Positions 38,641 through 47,073 of a stretch of 64,000 bases of DNA are shown here, piece after piece (the stretch's first letter is position 1; each line of letters opens with the position of its first letter). The stretch lies in the NCBI GenBank assembly GCA_963711465.1, contig CAVQEG010000001.1, positions 1,860,001-1,924,000 of the forward strand. Direction: 5' to 3'. The notes beneath the pieces were generated by a model that saw nothing but the letters and a program-made list of their open reading frames with translations, had not been told where the DNA came from and made no database searches. Position numbers and translations under genes: made by a program. This DNA is from CAVQEG01 sp963711465. GTDB taxonomy: Bacteria; Bacteroidota; Ignavibacteria; OLB7.

Positions 38641-39168
38641 ATGTCCAACACGCCGCACGACCGGCCCGACGACGCGAGGTCGGGGCATCGACTCACGCAT
38701 CTGGACGAGCGCGGCGAAGCGCGCATGGTCGACGTATCGAGCAAGGACGTCACCGAGCGCACGGCCCTGGCCGAGGCGATCGTGCGACTGAGTCCAGAGG
38801 CGTTTGCTGCGCTGCGCGACGGCACGTTGAAGAAGGGAGACGCGATCGCCACCGCGAGGATCGCCGGAATCATGGCGGCCAAACGCACGCCGGATCTGAT
38901 TCCACTCTGCCACCCCCTTCCGCTCAGTTCGGTCGCGCTCGACATCGACCTCGAGGAGGAGGAGTGCATTGCCAGAATTCGCTCGCGCGTGGCGGTCACC
39001 GCTCGGACGGGAGTGGAGATGGAGGCCCTCACAGCGGCGACCGTGGCGGCGCTGGCCATCTACGACATGTGCAAGGCGATCGACAAGGGAATCGTCATCG
39101 AGCGTGTACGCCTGCTTGAGAAGCACGGAGGTGCCTCCGGTGATTTCGAGCTCGACACCACCGCCTGA
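38641..39168 (+). CDS. moaC: Cyclic pyranopterin monophosphate synthase
   Basis: This encodes 175 residues that, after MoaA, convert 3',8-cyclo-GTP to cPMP in molybdenum cofactor synthesis. Family motifs: MVDVSSKDVTERTALAEA, KKGDAIATARIAGIMAAKRT, LIPLCHPLPLSSV (active-site His region) and GVEMEALTAATVAALAIYDMCKA. About 20 polar residues precede the usual start. No other moa gene lies in the window, so the rest of the pathway must be elsewhere. Confidence 0.97.
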   Translation: MSNTPHDRPDDARSGHRLTHLDERGEARMVDVSSKDVTERTALAEAIVRLSPEAFAALRDGTLKKGDAIATARIAGIMAAKRTPDLIPLCHPLPLSSVALDIDLEEEECIARIRSRVAVTARTGVEMEALTAATVAALAIYDMCKAIDKGIVIERVRLLEKHGGASGDFELDTTA

Positions 39169-39266
39169 GTCTGGCACGCAATCTGTCAGGAGTTCGGCGC
39201 TTATCTCACTTCCCCTGCGACCCCGTCGCACCGGGCAACCGCCCGTCACCAACCCTGGGTGCGTCC

Positions 39267-39668
39267 GTGACAAATTCCAACCCCGAGACCAACCGAAGCG
39301 CTGCGACCGCTTCGGTACGAATTCTCCTCGTCGACGATCATGCAGACACCAGCAAGGTGATGAAGATGCTGCTCGAGCGACACGGCTACCACGTGCAGGT
39401 CGCAGAGACCGTGCAGGGTGCGCTCGACCTCGTTCGACGCAACGAATTCGACCTGCTGATCAGCGACATCGGACTTCCGGACGGAAGCGGAATCGACCTT
39501 GTACGCACACTTCGAAATGAAGGGTCGCAGCTCCGGGCCGTTGCACTCAGCGGCTTTGGCATGGAAGAGGATGTGCGACGGAGCATGGAGGCAGGATTCG
39601 ACGAACATCTCACCAAGCCAGTCGGCGTACAGAGACTTCAGGACGTGATCGCACGGCTTGTCGGATGA
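39267..39668 (+). CDS. Single-domain (CheY-like) response regulator
   Basis: This encodes 133 residues starting with GTG at 39267. The first ~16 are a Ser/Thr/Asn-rich leader. The receiver has the acidic pair Asp23-Asp24 (LLVDDHAD), phospho-Asp67 (LISDIGLPDGSG), a conserved Ser (VALSGFG) and Lys (HLTKPVG). There is no output domain. The PAS/GAF kinase gene starts 49 bases downstream, so the kinase is its likely partner, with this protein acting as a phosphate relay or motor/enzyme switch. Confidence 0.9.
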   Translation: MTNSNPETNRSAATASVRILLVDDHADTSKVMKMLLERHGYHVQVAETVQGALDLVRRNEFDLLISDIGLPDGSGIDLVRTLRNEGSQLRAVALSGFGMEEDVRRSMEAGFDEHLTKPVGVQRLQDVIARLVG

Positions 39669-39717
39669 GCGCAGCCACAGGCCGAACACGACGATCACCT
39701 CGCCGGTGAACCACACG

Positions 39718-42366
39718 ATGGCAACGACCAACCGCAGCCGGTTCGAAACTCTCAGGGCAGTGCTCGAGCATTCGCACGAACCGATCGTCCTTCTCGATCG
39801 GCACGACGCCGTGGCGATGTGCAGCCGAGGTGCACTGCGGCTGTTCGAGCTGACGGACACCGGCGCTCCGGTCGGAACGCTGGCGGAGCTTCTTCGGGTC
39901 GAATCCGACGAGGTCGATGGTGCACTTCGCGAGGCTCGTGGAGGTGATCGCGCCGTCCACGTGCCGGTGTTCACCGAGGCGGGCGAAGGAACCGAGCGCC
40001 ACCTCGACGTCTCGATCGAATCGGCCGGAACCGATGGTGAGATGCTGCTGGTGTTCATCCACGATCTGCTTGACGACCGACGCCGCTCTGCGACATCGAC
40101 ACTCCAGCGCAAGTTCAACCGCGCCGACGAGGCGCTCGACCGGGGTCCGTCACCGCGACCTCCCGGTGCCCGCGGACACGCGTCGGTGGCAGTGCCGATC
40201 GACAAGAACGGCGATCGAGCGTGGGTGGTTCCGGACGAAGAGGTCGCCATGCCATCGGTCGAGCGACCGCGTCGGGCACGGGACAACGAACGGTGGAGCG
40301 ACGCCGAGGTCGTTCAGCAGCGCCTTGCCTTCCTCGCATCGGCAAGTGAGGTACTCAGTTCCTCGCTCGACTATGAAACGACGCTGGCGAGCGTCGCACA
40401 ACTGGCCGTTCCGGAGGTCGCCGACTGGTGCGGCGTCGACATCATAGGCATCGACGGTCGGCTCGAGCGTCTAGCCGTCGCGCATGTCGATCCGAAAAAG
40501 GTCAAGTGGGCCCGGCAGATTCATGAGAAGTACCCACCCGATCCGGATGCAGCCACGGGCGTGATGCACGTGATCCGAACGGGCAGGACCGAGTACTATC
40601 CGGATCTCCCCCAGGAGCTGCTGGAGGCGGTGGCGATCAACGAGGAGATGCGTCAGATCATCCGGGAAATCGGGTTCACATCGGTGATCGTCGCTCCGCT
40701 TTCGATTCGCGGCCAGACGCTTGGCGCGATCTCCTTCGTCGCGTCCGAGAGCGGTTACCACTACACCCCGTCCGACGTCGCCCTGGCCGAGGACCTCGCC
40801 CGACGAGCAGCCGTCGCGATCGACAACGCGCGACTCTACCGGCAGGTCGAGAGGCAGCGTCAGCGACTGAACAACCTGGTGGCGAACGTTCCCGGTATCG
40901 TCTGGGAGGCGTGGGACGAGCCGGACGAGCGGCTCCAGCGGGTGAACTTCGTGAGCGACTACGTCGAGCAGCTGTTGGGGTACACGCCGGAAGCGTGGAC
41001 ATCGACGCGGTATTTCTGGCTCGATCTGGTTCACCCCGACGATCGCCAGCGCGTCATGGAGGAGGGACGCGCCACATTCGAAGGTCGACGTGACGGGTTC
41101 ACACAGTTTCGGATGATCTCCCGCGATGGCTGGACGGTATGGGTAGAGGCGCGCTCGACGGTCATCCGCGACGACGATGGCAAATCGATCGGTATGCGCG
41201 GCGTGATCATGGACCTGAGCGAACGCAGAAAGGCCGCCGAGGCACTGCGACTGAGCGAGGAACGGTTTCAGTTGATCACCCGGGCGACGAACGATGCGCT
41301 GTGGGACTGGAATCTCGAGACCGATACCGTGTGGTGGAACAGGGGTCTGCAGGCGATCGGCGGATACACCGATGACGAGGTCGAGAATTCCATCGAGTGG
41401 TGGCGCCGACGGGTGCATCCGGAGGACATGGACCGCGTGGTCGAGGGACGCCGCCGCGTCATTCACGGCTCGGAGCACTTCTGGGCCGATGAGTATCGCT
41501 TCCGTCGGGCGGACGAGGGCTATGCCTACATCTACGATCGTGGTCACGTGATGCGCGACGTCGACGGTCGGGCGGTGCGGATGCTCGGAGCGATGATCGA
41601 TATCAGCGAGCGGAAGCGGGCCGAGCTGGAGCTCACCACCGCAAAGGAGGAGGCCGAGGCCGCCAATCGCGCCAAGGACAGATTCCTCGCAATGCTCAGC
41701 CACGAGCTTCGCACGCCGCTGACGCCGGTCCTTGCCAGTGCTCAGGTGCTGGCCGAGGATGCGTCGCTTCCTGCCGACGTGCGGGAGATCATGGACCTCG
41801 TGCAGCGCAACATCGAGCTCGAGGCGAATCTCATCGACGACCTGCTGGATCTCACGCGGATTTCCCGCGGTAAGCTCCGCCTCGAACTGGAACCGGTCGA
41901 CGTTCATCCGGTGATCCACCGCGTGCTGGACATCTGCCGTGCAGCGTCAGACACCGATGGTCTGACGATCGATCTCGACCTGGCTGCGGCACACCACTGC
42001 GTCGAGGCCGATCCGGCGCGACTCAGTCAGATCGTGTGGAACCTCGTTCGCAATGCCATCAAGTTCACCGCTGAGGGCGGGAACATCAGAATCGACACGC
42101 TCAATCCCGATCCTGACCATATCAGGATCGACGTCATCGACACCGGCATCGGCATCGCGCCGGAGGTCCTCCCCCGCATCTTCGATGCGTTTGAGCAGGG
42201 CGGTTCGGAGGTGACTCGCGAGTTCGGCGGGCTCGGACTCGGGCTTGCCATCACCAGCGCGCTCGTCGAAATGCACGAAGGCACGATCACCGCCCATAGC
42301 GACGGAACCGGAACCGGATCGACATTCAGCGTCACGCTGAGGATTCGCGACGATCGAACGCCATAG
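39718..42366 (+). CDS. Soluble PAS/GAF multi-sensor histidine kinase
   Basis: This encodes 882 residues from an ATG at 39718 (a TTG at 39658 would overlap the upstream regulator). A degenerate PAS covers residues ~5-110. A charged linker and a GAF domain (~200-370, LAFLASASEVLSSSLDYETTL) follow, then two PAS/PAC domains (~390-505 and ~515-645; ANVPGIVWEAWDE and ATNDALWDWNLETDTVWWN), HisKA with His662 (FLAMLSHELRTP) and HATPase with NLVRNAIKFTAEGG, DTGIGI and GLGLGLAI. There are no membrane helices, so it senses a cytoplasmic signal. The kinase core closely resembles the second core of the ethylene-type hybrid kinase (both HELRTPLTPVL, similar LPAD..E.M linkers). Confidence 0.93.
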   Translation: MATTNRSRFETLRAVLEHSHEPIVLLDRHDAVAMCSRGALRLFELTDTGAPVGTLAELLRVESDEVDGALREARGGDRAVHVPVFTEAGEGTERHLDVSIESAGTDGEMLLVFIHDLLDDRRRSATSTLQRKFNRADEALDRGPSPRPPGARGHASVAVPIDKNGDRAWVVPDEEVAMPSVERPRRARDNERWSDAEVVQQRLAFLASASEVLSSSLDYETTLASVAQLAVPEVADWCGVDIIGIDGRLERLAVAHVDPKKVKWARQIHEKYPPDPDAATGVMHVIRTGRTEYYPDLPQELLEAVAINEEMRQIIREIGFTSVIVAPLSIRGQTLGAISFVASESGYHYTPSDVALAEDLARRAAVAIDNARLYRQVERQRQRLNNLVANVPGIVWEAWDEPDERLQRVNFVSDYVEQLLGYTPEAWTSTRYFWLDLVHPDDRQRVMEEGRATFEGRRDGFTQFRMISRDGWTVWVEARSTVIRDDDGKSIGMRGVIMDLSERRKAAEALRLSEERFQLITRATNDALWDWNLETDTVWWNRGLQAIGGYTDDEVENSIEWWRRRVHPEDMDRVVEGRRRVIHGSEHFWADEYRFRRADEGYAYIYDRGHVMRDVDGRAVRMLGAMIDISERKRAELELTTAKEEAEAANRAKDRFLAMLSHELRTPLTPVLASAQVLAEDASLPADVREIMDLVQRNIELEANLIDDLLDLTRISRGKLRLELEPVDVHPVIHRVLDICRAASDTDGLTIDLDLAAAHHCVEADPARLSQIVWNLVRNAIKFTAEGGNIRIDTLNPDPDHIRIDVIDTGIGIAPEVLPRIFDAFEQGGSEVTREFGGLGLGLAITSALVEMHEGTITAHSDGTGTGSTFSVTLRIRDDRTP

Positions 42367-42417
42367 CGACGGGGTCGTTGAGCAGCGCCGGGAGGTGCCC
42401 GGCGGGGACGAAACGAA

Positions 42418-42451
42418 GAACCCCATCCGGCCCCGGGGCCGGATGGGGTTC
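42418..42451. terminator. 34-bp perfect palindrome between convergent genes
   Basis: GAACCCCATCCGGCCCC (42418-42434) is followed without a gap by its exact reverse complement (42435-42451). It lies between the convergent PAS/GAF kinase and small secreted protein genes. It can fold as a hairpin on either transcript and is best read as a bidirectional terminator. Confidence 0.75.
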
Positions 42452-42503
42452 GATCTATGTGCAAGGTCTCGCCAGGCGAGCGTGTCGCCGCGAGACGGGT
42501 TTC

Positions 42504-42974
42504 CTACTGCATGCTCAGATCGTGACTCTGCGTGCGGGCCACCTGAGCGAACATCACGGCGGCATTGGCCATGGCGGGAACGGCGACCATCCGCGGGTTG
42601 AGTCGGTGTTCCATGACGATTGCACCCGTTCCCTCATCGAGACTGAGGGTGCCGACCGGCGAGGAGAAGTTGAATAGAGCGATACGCTGGCGCACCGAGC
42701 GCTGCTGCTCCTGCGACAGATCAGAGATGCGGGCGACGGTGCCCTTGAGCATGATCTGCTGAGGATCGATCTGCTCGATCGAGGCGATCTCGTTGCCCGA
42801 CGCGGCGTCGATGAGTTCGACCGCGTTGTTGTCGTCGACCTTGACGACGACGCTGCCGTCGTTGAGCTGCGAACGGATCTGATCGACGACGTTCGGACCG
42901 GTCGTCTGCGCGTGAAGCTGCGGTGCGGCGAGAGTGAGTGCGGCGATGGCCGTCAGAGCGATGAGCGATTTCAT
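42504..42974 (-). CDS. Small secreted protein of unknown function
   Basis: This encodes 156 residues from an ATG at 42974, supported by AAAAGGAG (42986-42993) 11 bases upstream and a signal peptide ending QLHAQ (about residue 23). The mature part is short and polar: a beta-like start (VVVKVDDNNAVELID), a helix with many Gln and Arg, and an end rich in Val and Ala. It has some feel of a YbjN/secretion-chaperone fold (FNFSSPVGTLSLDEGTGAIVMEH), but I cannot confirm this. It is the last gene of the minus-strand run, preceded by a 537-base gap. Confidence 0.75.
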   Translation of the reverse strand: MKSLIALTAIAALTLAAPQLHAQTTGPNVVDQIRSQLNDGSVVVKVDDNNAVELIDAASGNEIASIEQIDPQQIMLKGTVARISDLSQEQQRSVRQRIALFNFSSPVGTLSLDEGTGAIVMEHRLNPRMVAVPAMANAAVMFAQVARTQSHDLSMQ

Positions 42975-43511
42975 AGACGTCTGGACTCCTTTTGTTGATG
43001 CGTTGAAGAACAGGATGCGAGTTTCGTCAGCTTCCCGTCTGCTCCGGACGACGGCGGCACGCGGTAGGGTGAGCCGCGTGCCGAACGCCTGAAGGACGGT
43101 TTCCGTAGCGCCGCGCGGACGCCGGCTGCTGCCGATGCGTCCGCGTTCGATACCCGCCATTCCAACGCGCATGCCAACACGAAATCGTGCAAATCAACGC
43201 GAATGACGGGGTGTCGACCTTCGTTCCGTGAATGTCAATCACGTCGCGTGCATGCGACGCATTGAACGGCAACGGGTATGTCCTGGGATCGTCAACGGTG
43301 ATGGTGACACGCGCGGAACCTCCCGCGACGCATCGGACCTCGTTGTACTGAAATTCGGAAGGTCGTCCTGGCGACCGTCCGACTGGACCACGCGGCAAAC
43401 ATACGTCGCCGATAAGGCGTCGGCCATCAAAATGTGTAAGGCCCGTTGAACCTGCCCGATTCGATTGCCCGCTGAGCGATGCAAAGGTGGTGTGGTGGCG
43501 TTGGCGCGGTG
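42975..43511. other. 537-base gap without a recognisable gene
   Basis: This lies between rlmB and the small secreted gene. It holds the ribosome site and presumably the promoter of the latter, an inverted repeat CGTCGC-gTGCAt-GCGACG (43242-43259), and only short, unconvincing open frames. No tRNA cloverleaf or clear sigma-70 promoter was seen. Confidence 0.5.
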
Positions 43512-44309
43512 TTATCCGTGCGTCAGGGAATCGTCAATTCCGCCAGCTCGAGCAGCGCGTGTCGTCGATTCGACCCGCCGTTGTCGCAGTGCCTCGAAGA
43601 ACACCACAGCCGCCGCGACCGAGGCGTTGAGCGACTGGACCTGGCCCTGCATCGGGATGGAGACGAGTCTGTCGCACATGCGCCGGAGCTTCGGCTGAAG
43701 GCCCCTCCCCTCGCTGCCGATGAGGATCGCCATCGGTCCCGCGTAGCCAACCTCGGTGTACTCGACGTCTCCCGATTCATCGAGACCGACGAGCTCCAGT
43801 CCCATCTGACGCAGTCCGATAAGGATGTCGATCACGTGGGACACTCGGGCGATCGGCAGATGGGACACCGCTCCGGAAGACGCCTTGACGACCGTGTCGG
43901 TGATCGATCCGGTGTCCTCCCGACCGAGGAGCACGGCGTCGATCCCGGCGCACTCGGCCGATCGGATGATCGCACCGACGTTGTGCGGATCGGTGAGGCC
44001 GTCCATGACCGCCACCAGTGGCTGCCGTCCCTGCTGCAGTATCTGATCGACCAGTGCCTCGAGGTCGACGTATTCGAGCGGGCTCATGAGCGCCATCACG
44101 CCCTGGGAGCGGCCGGAGACCCCTGCCTCGCGTTCCATGGCAACGAATCGCGCCTTGTCGATCGTCACGCACGGCACACCCGCCTCCTTCGCCTCCCGCC
44201 GGATCCGCCGCAGCGGTTCGCCCTCGAGGCCGTACATCAGGTAGACCTTCTCCACGTCCTGTCCACTGCGCAGCGCTTCGACCACCGCATTTCGTCCGTT
44301 GATATACAT
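43512..44309 (-). CDS. rlmB: 23S rRNA (guanosine-2'-O-)-methyltransferase, SpoU/TrmH type
   Basis: This encodes 265 residues. The short N-terminal domain (YINGRNAVVEALRSG, SpoU substrate-binding) and the trefoil-knot core with DPHNVGAIIRSAECAG, ILIGSEGRGL and SLNASVAAAV are typical of RlmB, which 2'-O-methylates G2251 of 23S rRNA with SAM. Other TrmH paralogues share the motifs, so the exact site is an inference from the N-terminal domain. It follows rnhB after 63 bases with a small hairpin in the gap. Confidence 0.93.
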   Translation of the reverse strand: MYINGRNAVVEALRSGQDVEKVYLMYGLEGEPLRRIRREAKEAGVPCVTIDKARFVAMEREAGVSGRSQGVMALMSPLEYVDLEALVDQILQQGRQPLVAVMDGLTDPHNVGAIIRSAECAGIDAVLLGREDTGSITDTVVKASSGAVSHLPIARVSHVIDILIGLRQMGLELVGLDESGDVEYTEVGYAGPMAILIGSEGRGLQPKLRRMCDRLVSIPMQGQVQSLNASVAAAVVFFEALRQRRVESTTRAARAGGIDDSLTHG

Positions 44310-44372
44310 CGATTGATCAGTACGATTGGTCCGGTCGTCGGACCGGTGGCGTCGTGGCGCGATGGGAGGATT

Positions 44373-45011
44373 TCAGGCCCCGTCGCGATGGAGTTCGACT
44401 CGCTTGAGAAATGTCCGTCGGTGATGCTCCGATGGCCCGTGCAGGGCGATTGCCTCGCGGTGTTCCCGCGTTCCGTACCCCTTGTTGCGGTCCCATCCGA
44501 ACTGCGGGAGCGACCGATGCAGTTCGCGCATGATTCGATCGCGCGTCACCTTTGCGAGAATGCTTGCCGCGGCGATCGACACGCACGTCGCATCCCCGCG
44601 GACGATCGCCCGGCACCGCGCGTCGATCTCGAGCGTGTCGCGGCCGTCGACGAGCACCGCGTCGGGTCGGATCACCAGCCGCTCGACAGCCGCGCACATT
44701 GCCGACAGCGATGCACGCAGCACATTGACGCGGTCGACCTCGGTGTGGTCGGCGATTCCCACCGCCCAGACGAGCGCAGTGGCTGTGATCTGATCGTAGA
44801 GCCGTTCCCGCTCCGCTTCTGCTATCAGCTTCGAATCGCGTATCCCCTCCGGAAGCCCGTGCACGCCGCCGAGGCACTGCTCCTCGTCGAACACGACCGC
44901 CGCGGCGACGACCGGTCCGGCGAGCGCCCCCCTGCCCACCTCGTCGACGCCGGCAACGAATCGAGCTCCCCGCTCGATCTCGTTGCGCTCGTACTCGAAC
45001 GACGGAGCCAT
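44373..45011 (-). CDS. rnhB: Ribonuclease HII
   Basis: This encodes 212 residues from an ATG at 45011 (45050 is an in-frame alternative that would start 6 bases after the folE stop). GVDEVGRGALAGPVVAAAV opens the RNase HII fold with Asp-Glu. IRDSK and VLVDG carry further metal acids, and ASILAKVTRDRIM is the signature helix with the catalytic Asp region. It removes ribonucleotides and RNA from DNA hybrids. It lies in a row with queD, folE and rlmB. Confidence 0.96.
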   Translation of the reverse strand: MAPSFEYERNEIERGARFVAGVDEVGRGALAGPVVAAAVVFDEEQCLGGVHGLPEGIRDSKLIAEAERERLYDQITATALVWAVGIADHTEVDRVNVLRASLSAMCAAVERLVIRPDAVLVDGRDTLEIDARCRAIVRGDATCVSIAAASILAKVTRDRIMRELHRSLPQFGWDRNKGYGTREHREAIALHGPSEHHRRTFLKRVELHRDGA

Positions 45012-45056
45012 GCGCAATCCCCGGGTCCCCGATCGGTGCACCGACGCCATCGACGA

Positions 45057-45728
45057 TCAGCTCAGTTTCTGGGAGATGAGGTTGAGGAATTCCGCTCGCG
45101 TCTCGACCTGATGCTTGAAGACGCCGAGCATTGCACTCGCCGTCGTCACGCTGTTCTGCTTCTGCACACCCCGCATCATCATGCACATGTGGCTCGCTTC
45201 GGTGACGACCGCGACTCCCTGCGGTTGAAGGTACCGCTGGATCGTCTCGGCAATCTGCTGCGTCATCCGCTCCTGTACCTGCAGACGCCGGGCAAAGACG
45301 TCCACGATGCGGGGCAGCTTCGAGAGTCCCACGATCTTCCCGTTCGGGATGTAGGCAATGTGCGCCTTGCCGAAGAACGGCAGCATGTGGTGCTCGCATT
45401 GACTGTAGAAGTCGATGTCCTTGACCACCACCATCTCGTCGTACCGCTCCTGGAAGACGGCTCCGTTGAGTACCGTTTCAACGTCCATGGCATATCCCTG
45501 CGTCAGGAACTCCAGCGCCCGCGCCACGCGGTGCGGCGTGCGCAGCAGCCCCTCCCGCTCCGGGTCCTCGCCGATGAGTCCGAGCAACTCGGTGACGAGC
45601 TGCTCCATCCGCCCGAGGTCGAGCGTGCGAGTGCCGTCGACCGGCGTCGTGTCGAGCGCGTCCTCGTCGAGATTGAAGGGCGGCTCGTGTCCGTTACGAT
45701 CCCGCCGGTCCGGATTCGTCTCGATCAT
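45057..45728 (-). CDS. folE: GTP cyclohydrolase I (FolE type)
   Basis: This encodes 223 residues that convert GTP to dihydroneopterin triphosphate. Zinc ligands are seen in SQCEHHMLPFFGKAHIAYIP (Cys, His) and ASHMCMMMRGVQKQ (Cys), with GLSKLPRIVDVFARRLQVQE in between. The extra ~30 N-terminal residues are polar. Its start overlaps the queD stop (ATGA at 45725-45728), so the two are coupled. The product feeds folate, biopterin or queuosine synthesis. Confidence 0.97.
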   Translation of the reverse strand: MIETNPDRRDRNGHEPPFNLDEDALDTTPVDGTRTLDLGRMEQLVTELLGLIGEDPEREGLLRTPHRVARALEFLTQGYAMDVETVLNGAVFQERYDEMVVVKDIDFYSQCEHHMLPFFGKAHIAYIPNGKIVGLSKLPRIVDVFARRLQVQERMTQQIAETIQRYLQPQGVAVVTEASHMCMMMRGVQKQNSVTTASAMLGVFKHQVETRAEFLNLISQKLS

Positions 45729-46180
45729 GCCTCGACCTCCTCGGACAGGTGGTCGTGCCGAACGATGTCGACCGGCTCTCCCCGATACTCCACGAAGTTG
45801 TTGGCCGATTCGAACAGCCGGATCGAATGGAGCTCACCGGAGGAAATCCTCGGTTCGAGAATTCGCCAGATGAGCACCGCCACGTTCTCCGCAGTCGGAA
45901 TCACGCCGCGAAGGAACTCGACGTCGTAATTCAGATGCTTGTGGTCGACCTTGTCGATCACCTCTCGGTCCATGATCGCCGCCAGCTCCTTCAGATCGAT
46001 CACGTATCCCGTCTCAGGATCCGGCACGCCACGAACGGTGACTTCGAGTTCGTAGTTGTGACCGTGACCACGTGGATTGTTGCACTTGTCGAACACCTCC
46101 TCATTGCGGGCATCGCTGAACTCCGGATTGAACAACCGGTGCGATGCGGAGAAGTGTGCTCTGCGGGTGACATAGACCAT
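45725..46180 (-). CDS. queD: 6-pyruvoyltetrahydropterin / 6-carboxytetrahydropterin synthase
   Basis: This encodes 151 residues of the PTPS/QueD T-fold. HFSASHRL and NPRGHGHNYEL give the zinc His triad, with the catalytic Cys in DKCNNPRGHGHNY. VIDLKELAAIMDREVIDKVDHKHLN and ENVAVLIWRIL are also typical. It acts directly after FolE on dihydroneopterin triphosphate, as the 4-base overlap suggests. Whether it makes 6-carboxytetrahydropterin for queuosine or pyruvoyltetrahydropterin is not decided here, as other que genes are absent from the window. The symbol is provisional. Confidence 0.9.
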   Translation of the reverse strand: MVYVTRRAHFSASHRLFNPEFSDARNEEVFDKCNNPRGHGHNYELEVTVRGVPDPETGYVIDLKELAAIMDREVIDKVDHKHLNYDVEFLRGVIPTAENVAVLIWRILEPRISSGELHSIRLFESANNFVEYRGEPVDIVRHDHLSEEVEA

Positions 46181-46275
46181 CGCATTCCTCGATTTGAAAA
46201 TCGCATGACCTCAGCGCGAGCGGCCAGGAGTATCGGTGCCCCCCGACGCTGCCGACGTCGGAGCATCGACCGTAG

Positions 46276-47073
46276 CTATTGCCGCCGCGAGAGCATGCGC
46301 AGGATCGACAGCGCCGCCATCGCGCCGCCGAATCCATTGTCGATGTTGACCACGCTGACGCCACTGGAACAGCTCGAGAGCATTCCCATCAGCGCCGCCA
46401 GCCCGCCGAGCGACGCGCCGTAGCCGACACTCGTCGGCACCGCAATGAGCGGGTGCGGAAACAGTCCGCTGACGACGCTCGCCAGGGCGCCCTCCATTCC
46501 GGCAACGACGATGAGCACGCCGGCATCGGCGATGCGCTGCTGCTGGTCGAGCAGACGATGCAGACCGGCGACGCCGACGTCGTAAATGCGGTCGACAGGA
46601 GCCCCGAAGAATTCCAGCGTCGCACACGCCTCTTCAGCGACGTGCCTGTCGCTCGTTCCCGCGGCGAGTACCGCGGTGACCACCTCGGTGAACTGCGGAT
46701 AGGATGCTCCTCCGCGCACGGTGCGCGACACCGCATCATAGTGTATCCCGCCGACCGATTCGGAGAGACTCTCGGCCTGCTGCGGCGTACATCGCGTTCC
46801 GAAGAACCGACCCTCACCCTGCGCTATCGCACGTGCGACGGCGACGAGATCTTCGGTGATCTTCGACTCGCAGTAGATGACTTCGGGGAATCCCCTCCTG
46901 CGCCGACGATCCACATCGATGCGCGCATTCGGCAGTCGGATCCATCCACCGTTGGCGGGGTCGGCGGCAAGGTGGTTGGCCGCCTCTTCGATGCTCAGCG
47001 AACCGTCGCGGAGTCGCTCGAGCAGTGCGCTCAATCTCTCCACGCGGTCGGTTGCGTCGTCCTTCCGATCCAT
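46276..47073 (-). CDS. larB: Nickel pincer cofactor synthesis protein LarB
   Basis: This encodes 265 residues. It carboxylates and hydrolyses NaAD in the first step toward the nickel-pincer nucleotide. FPEVIYCESKITEDL, IHYDAVSRTVRG and the AIR-carboxylase-like C-terminal part (VVAGMEGALASVVSG, VPTSVGYGASLGG, SVVNIDNGFGGAMAA) are diagnostic. Its ATG overlaps the larE stop by one base. LarC and the racemase LarA are not in the window. Confidence 0.95.
   Translation of the reverse strand: MDRKDDATDRVERLSALLERLRDGSLSIEEAANHLAADPANGGWIRLPNARIDVDRRRRRGFPEVIYCESKITEDLVAVARAIAQGEGRFFGTRCTPQQAESLSESVGGIHYDAVSRTVRGGASYPQFTEVVTAVLAAGTSDRHVAEEACATLEFFGAPVDRIYDVGVAGLHRLLDQQQRIADAGVLIVVAGMEGALASVVSGLFPHPLIAVPTSVGYGASLGGLAALMGMLSSCSSGVSVVNIDNGFGGAMAALSILRMLSRRQ

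Noticed and set aside
43227..43260. TTGACA on the minus strand in the long gap as a promoter
   Set aside because: No acceptable -10 hexamer at 16-18 bases downstream.
43479..45929. 816-codon plus-strand open frame over rlmB, rnhB and folE
   Set aside because: Opposite strand of three clearly identified enzymes; composition is that of reverse-complement reading.
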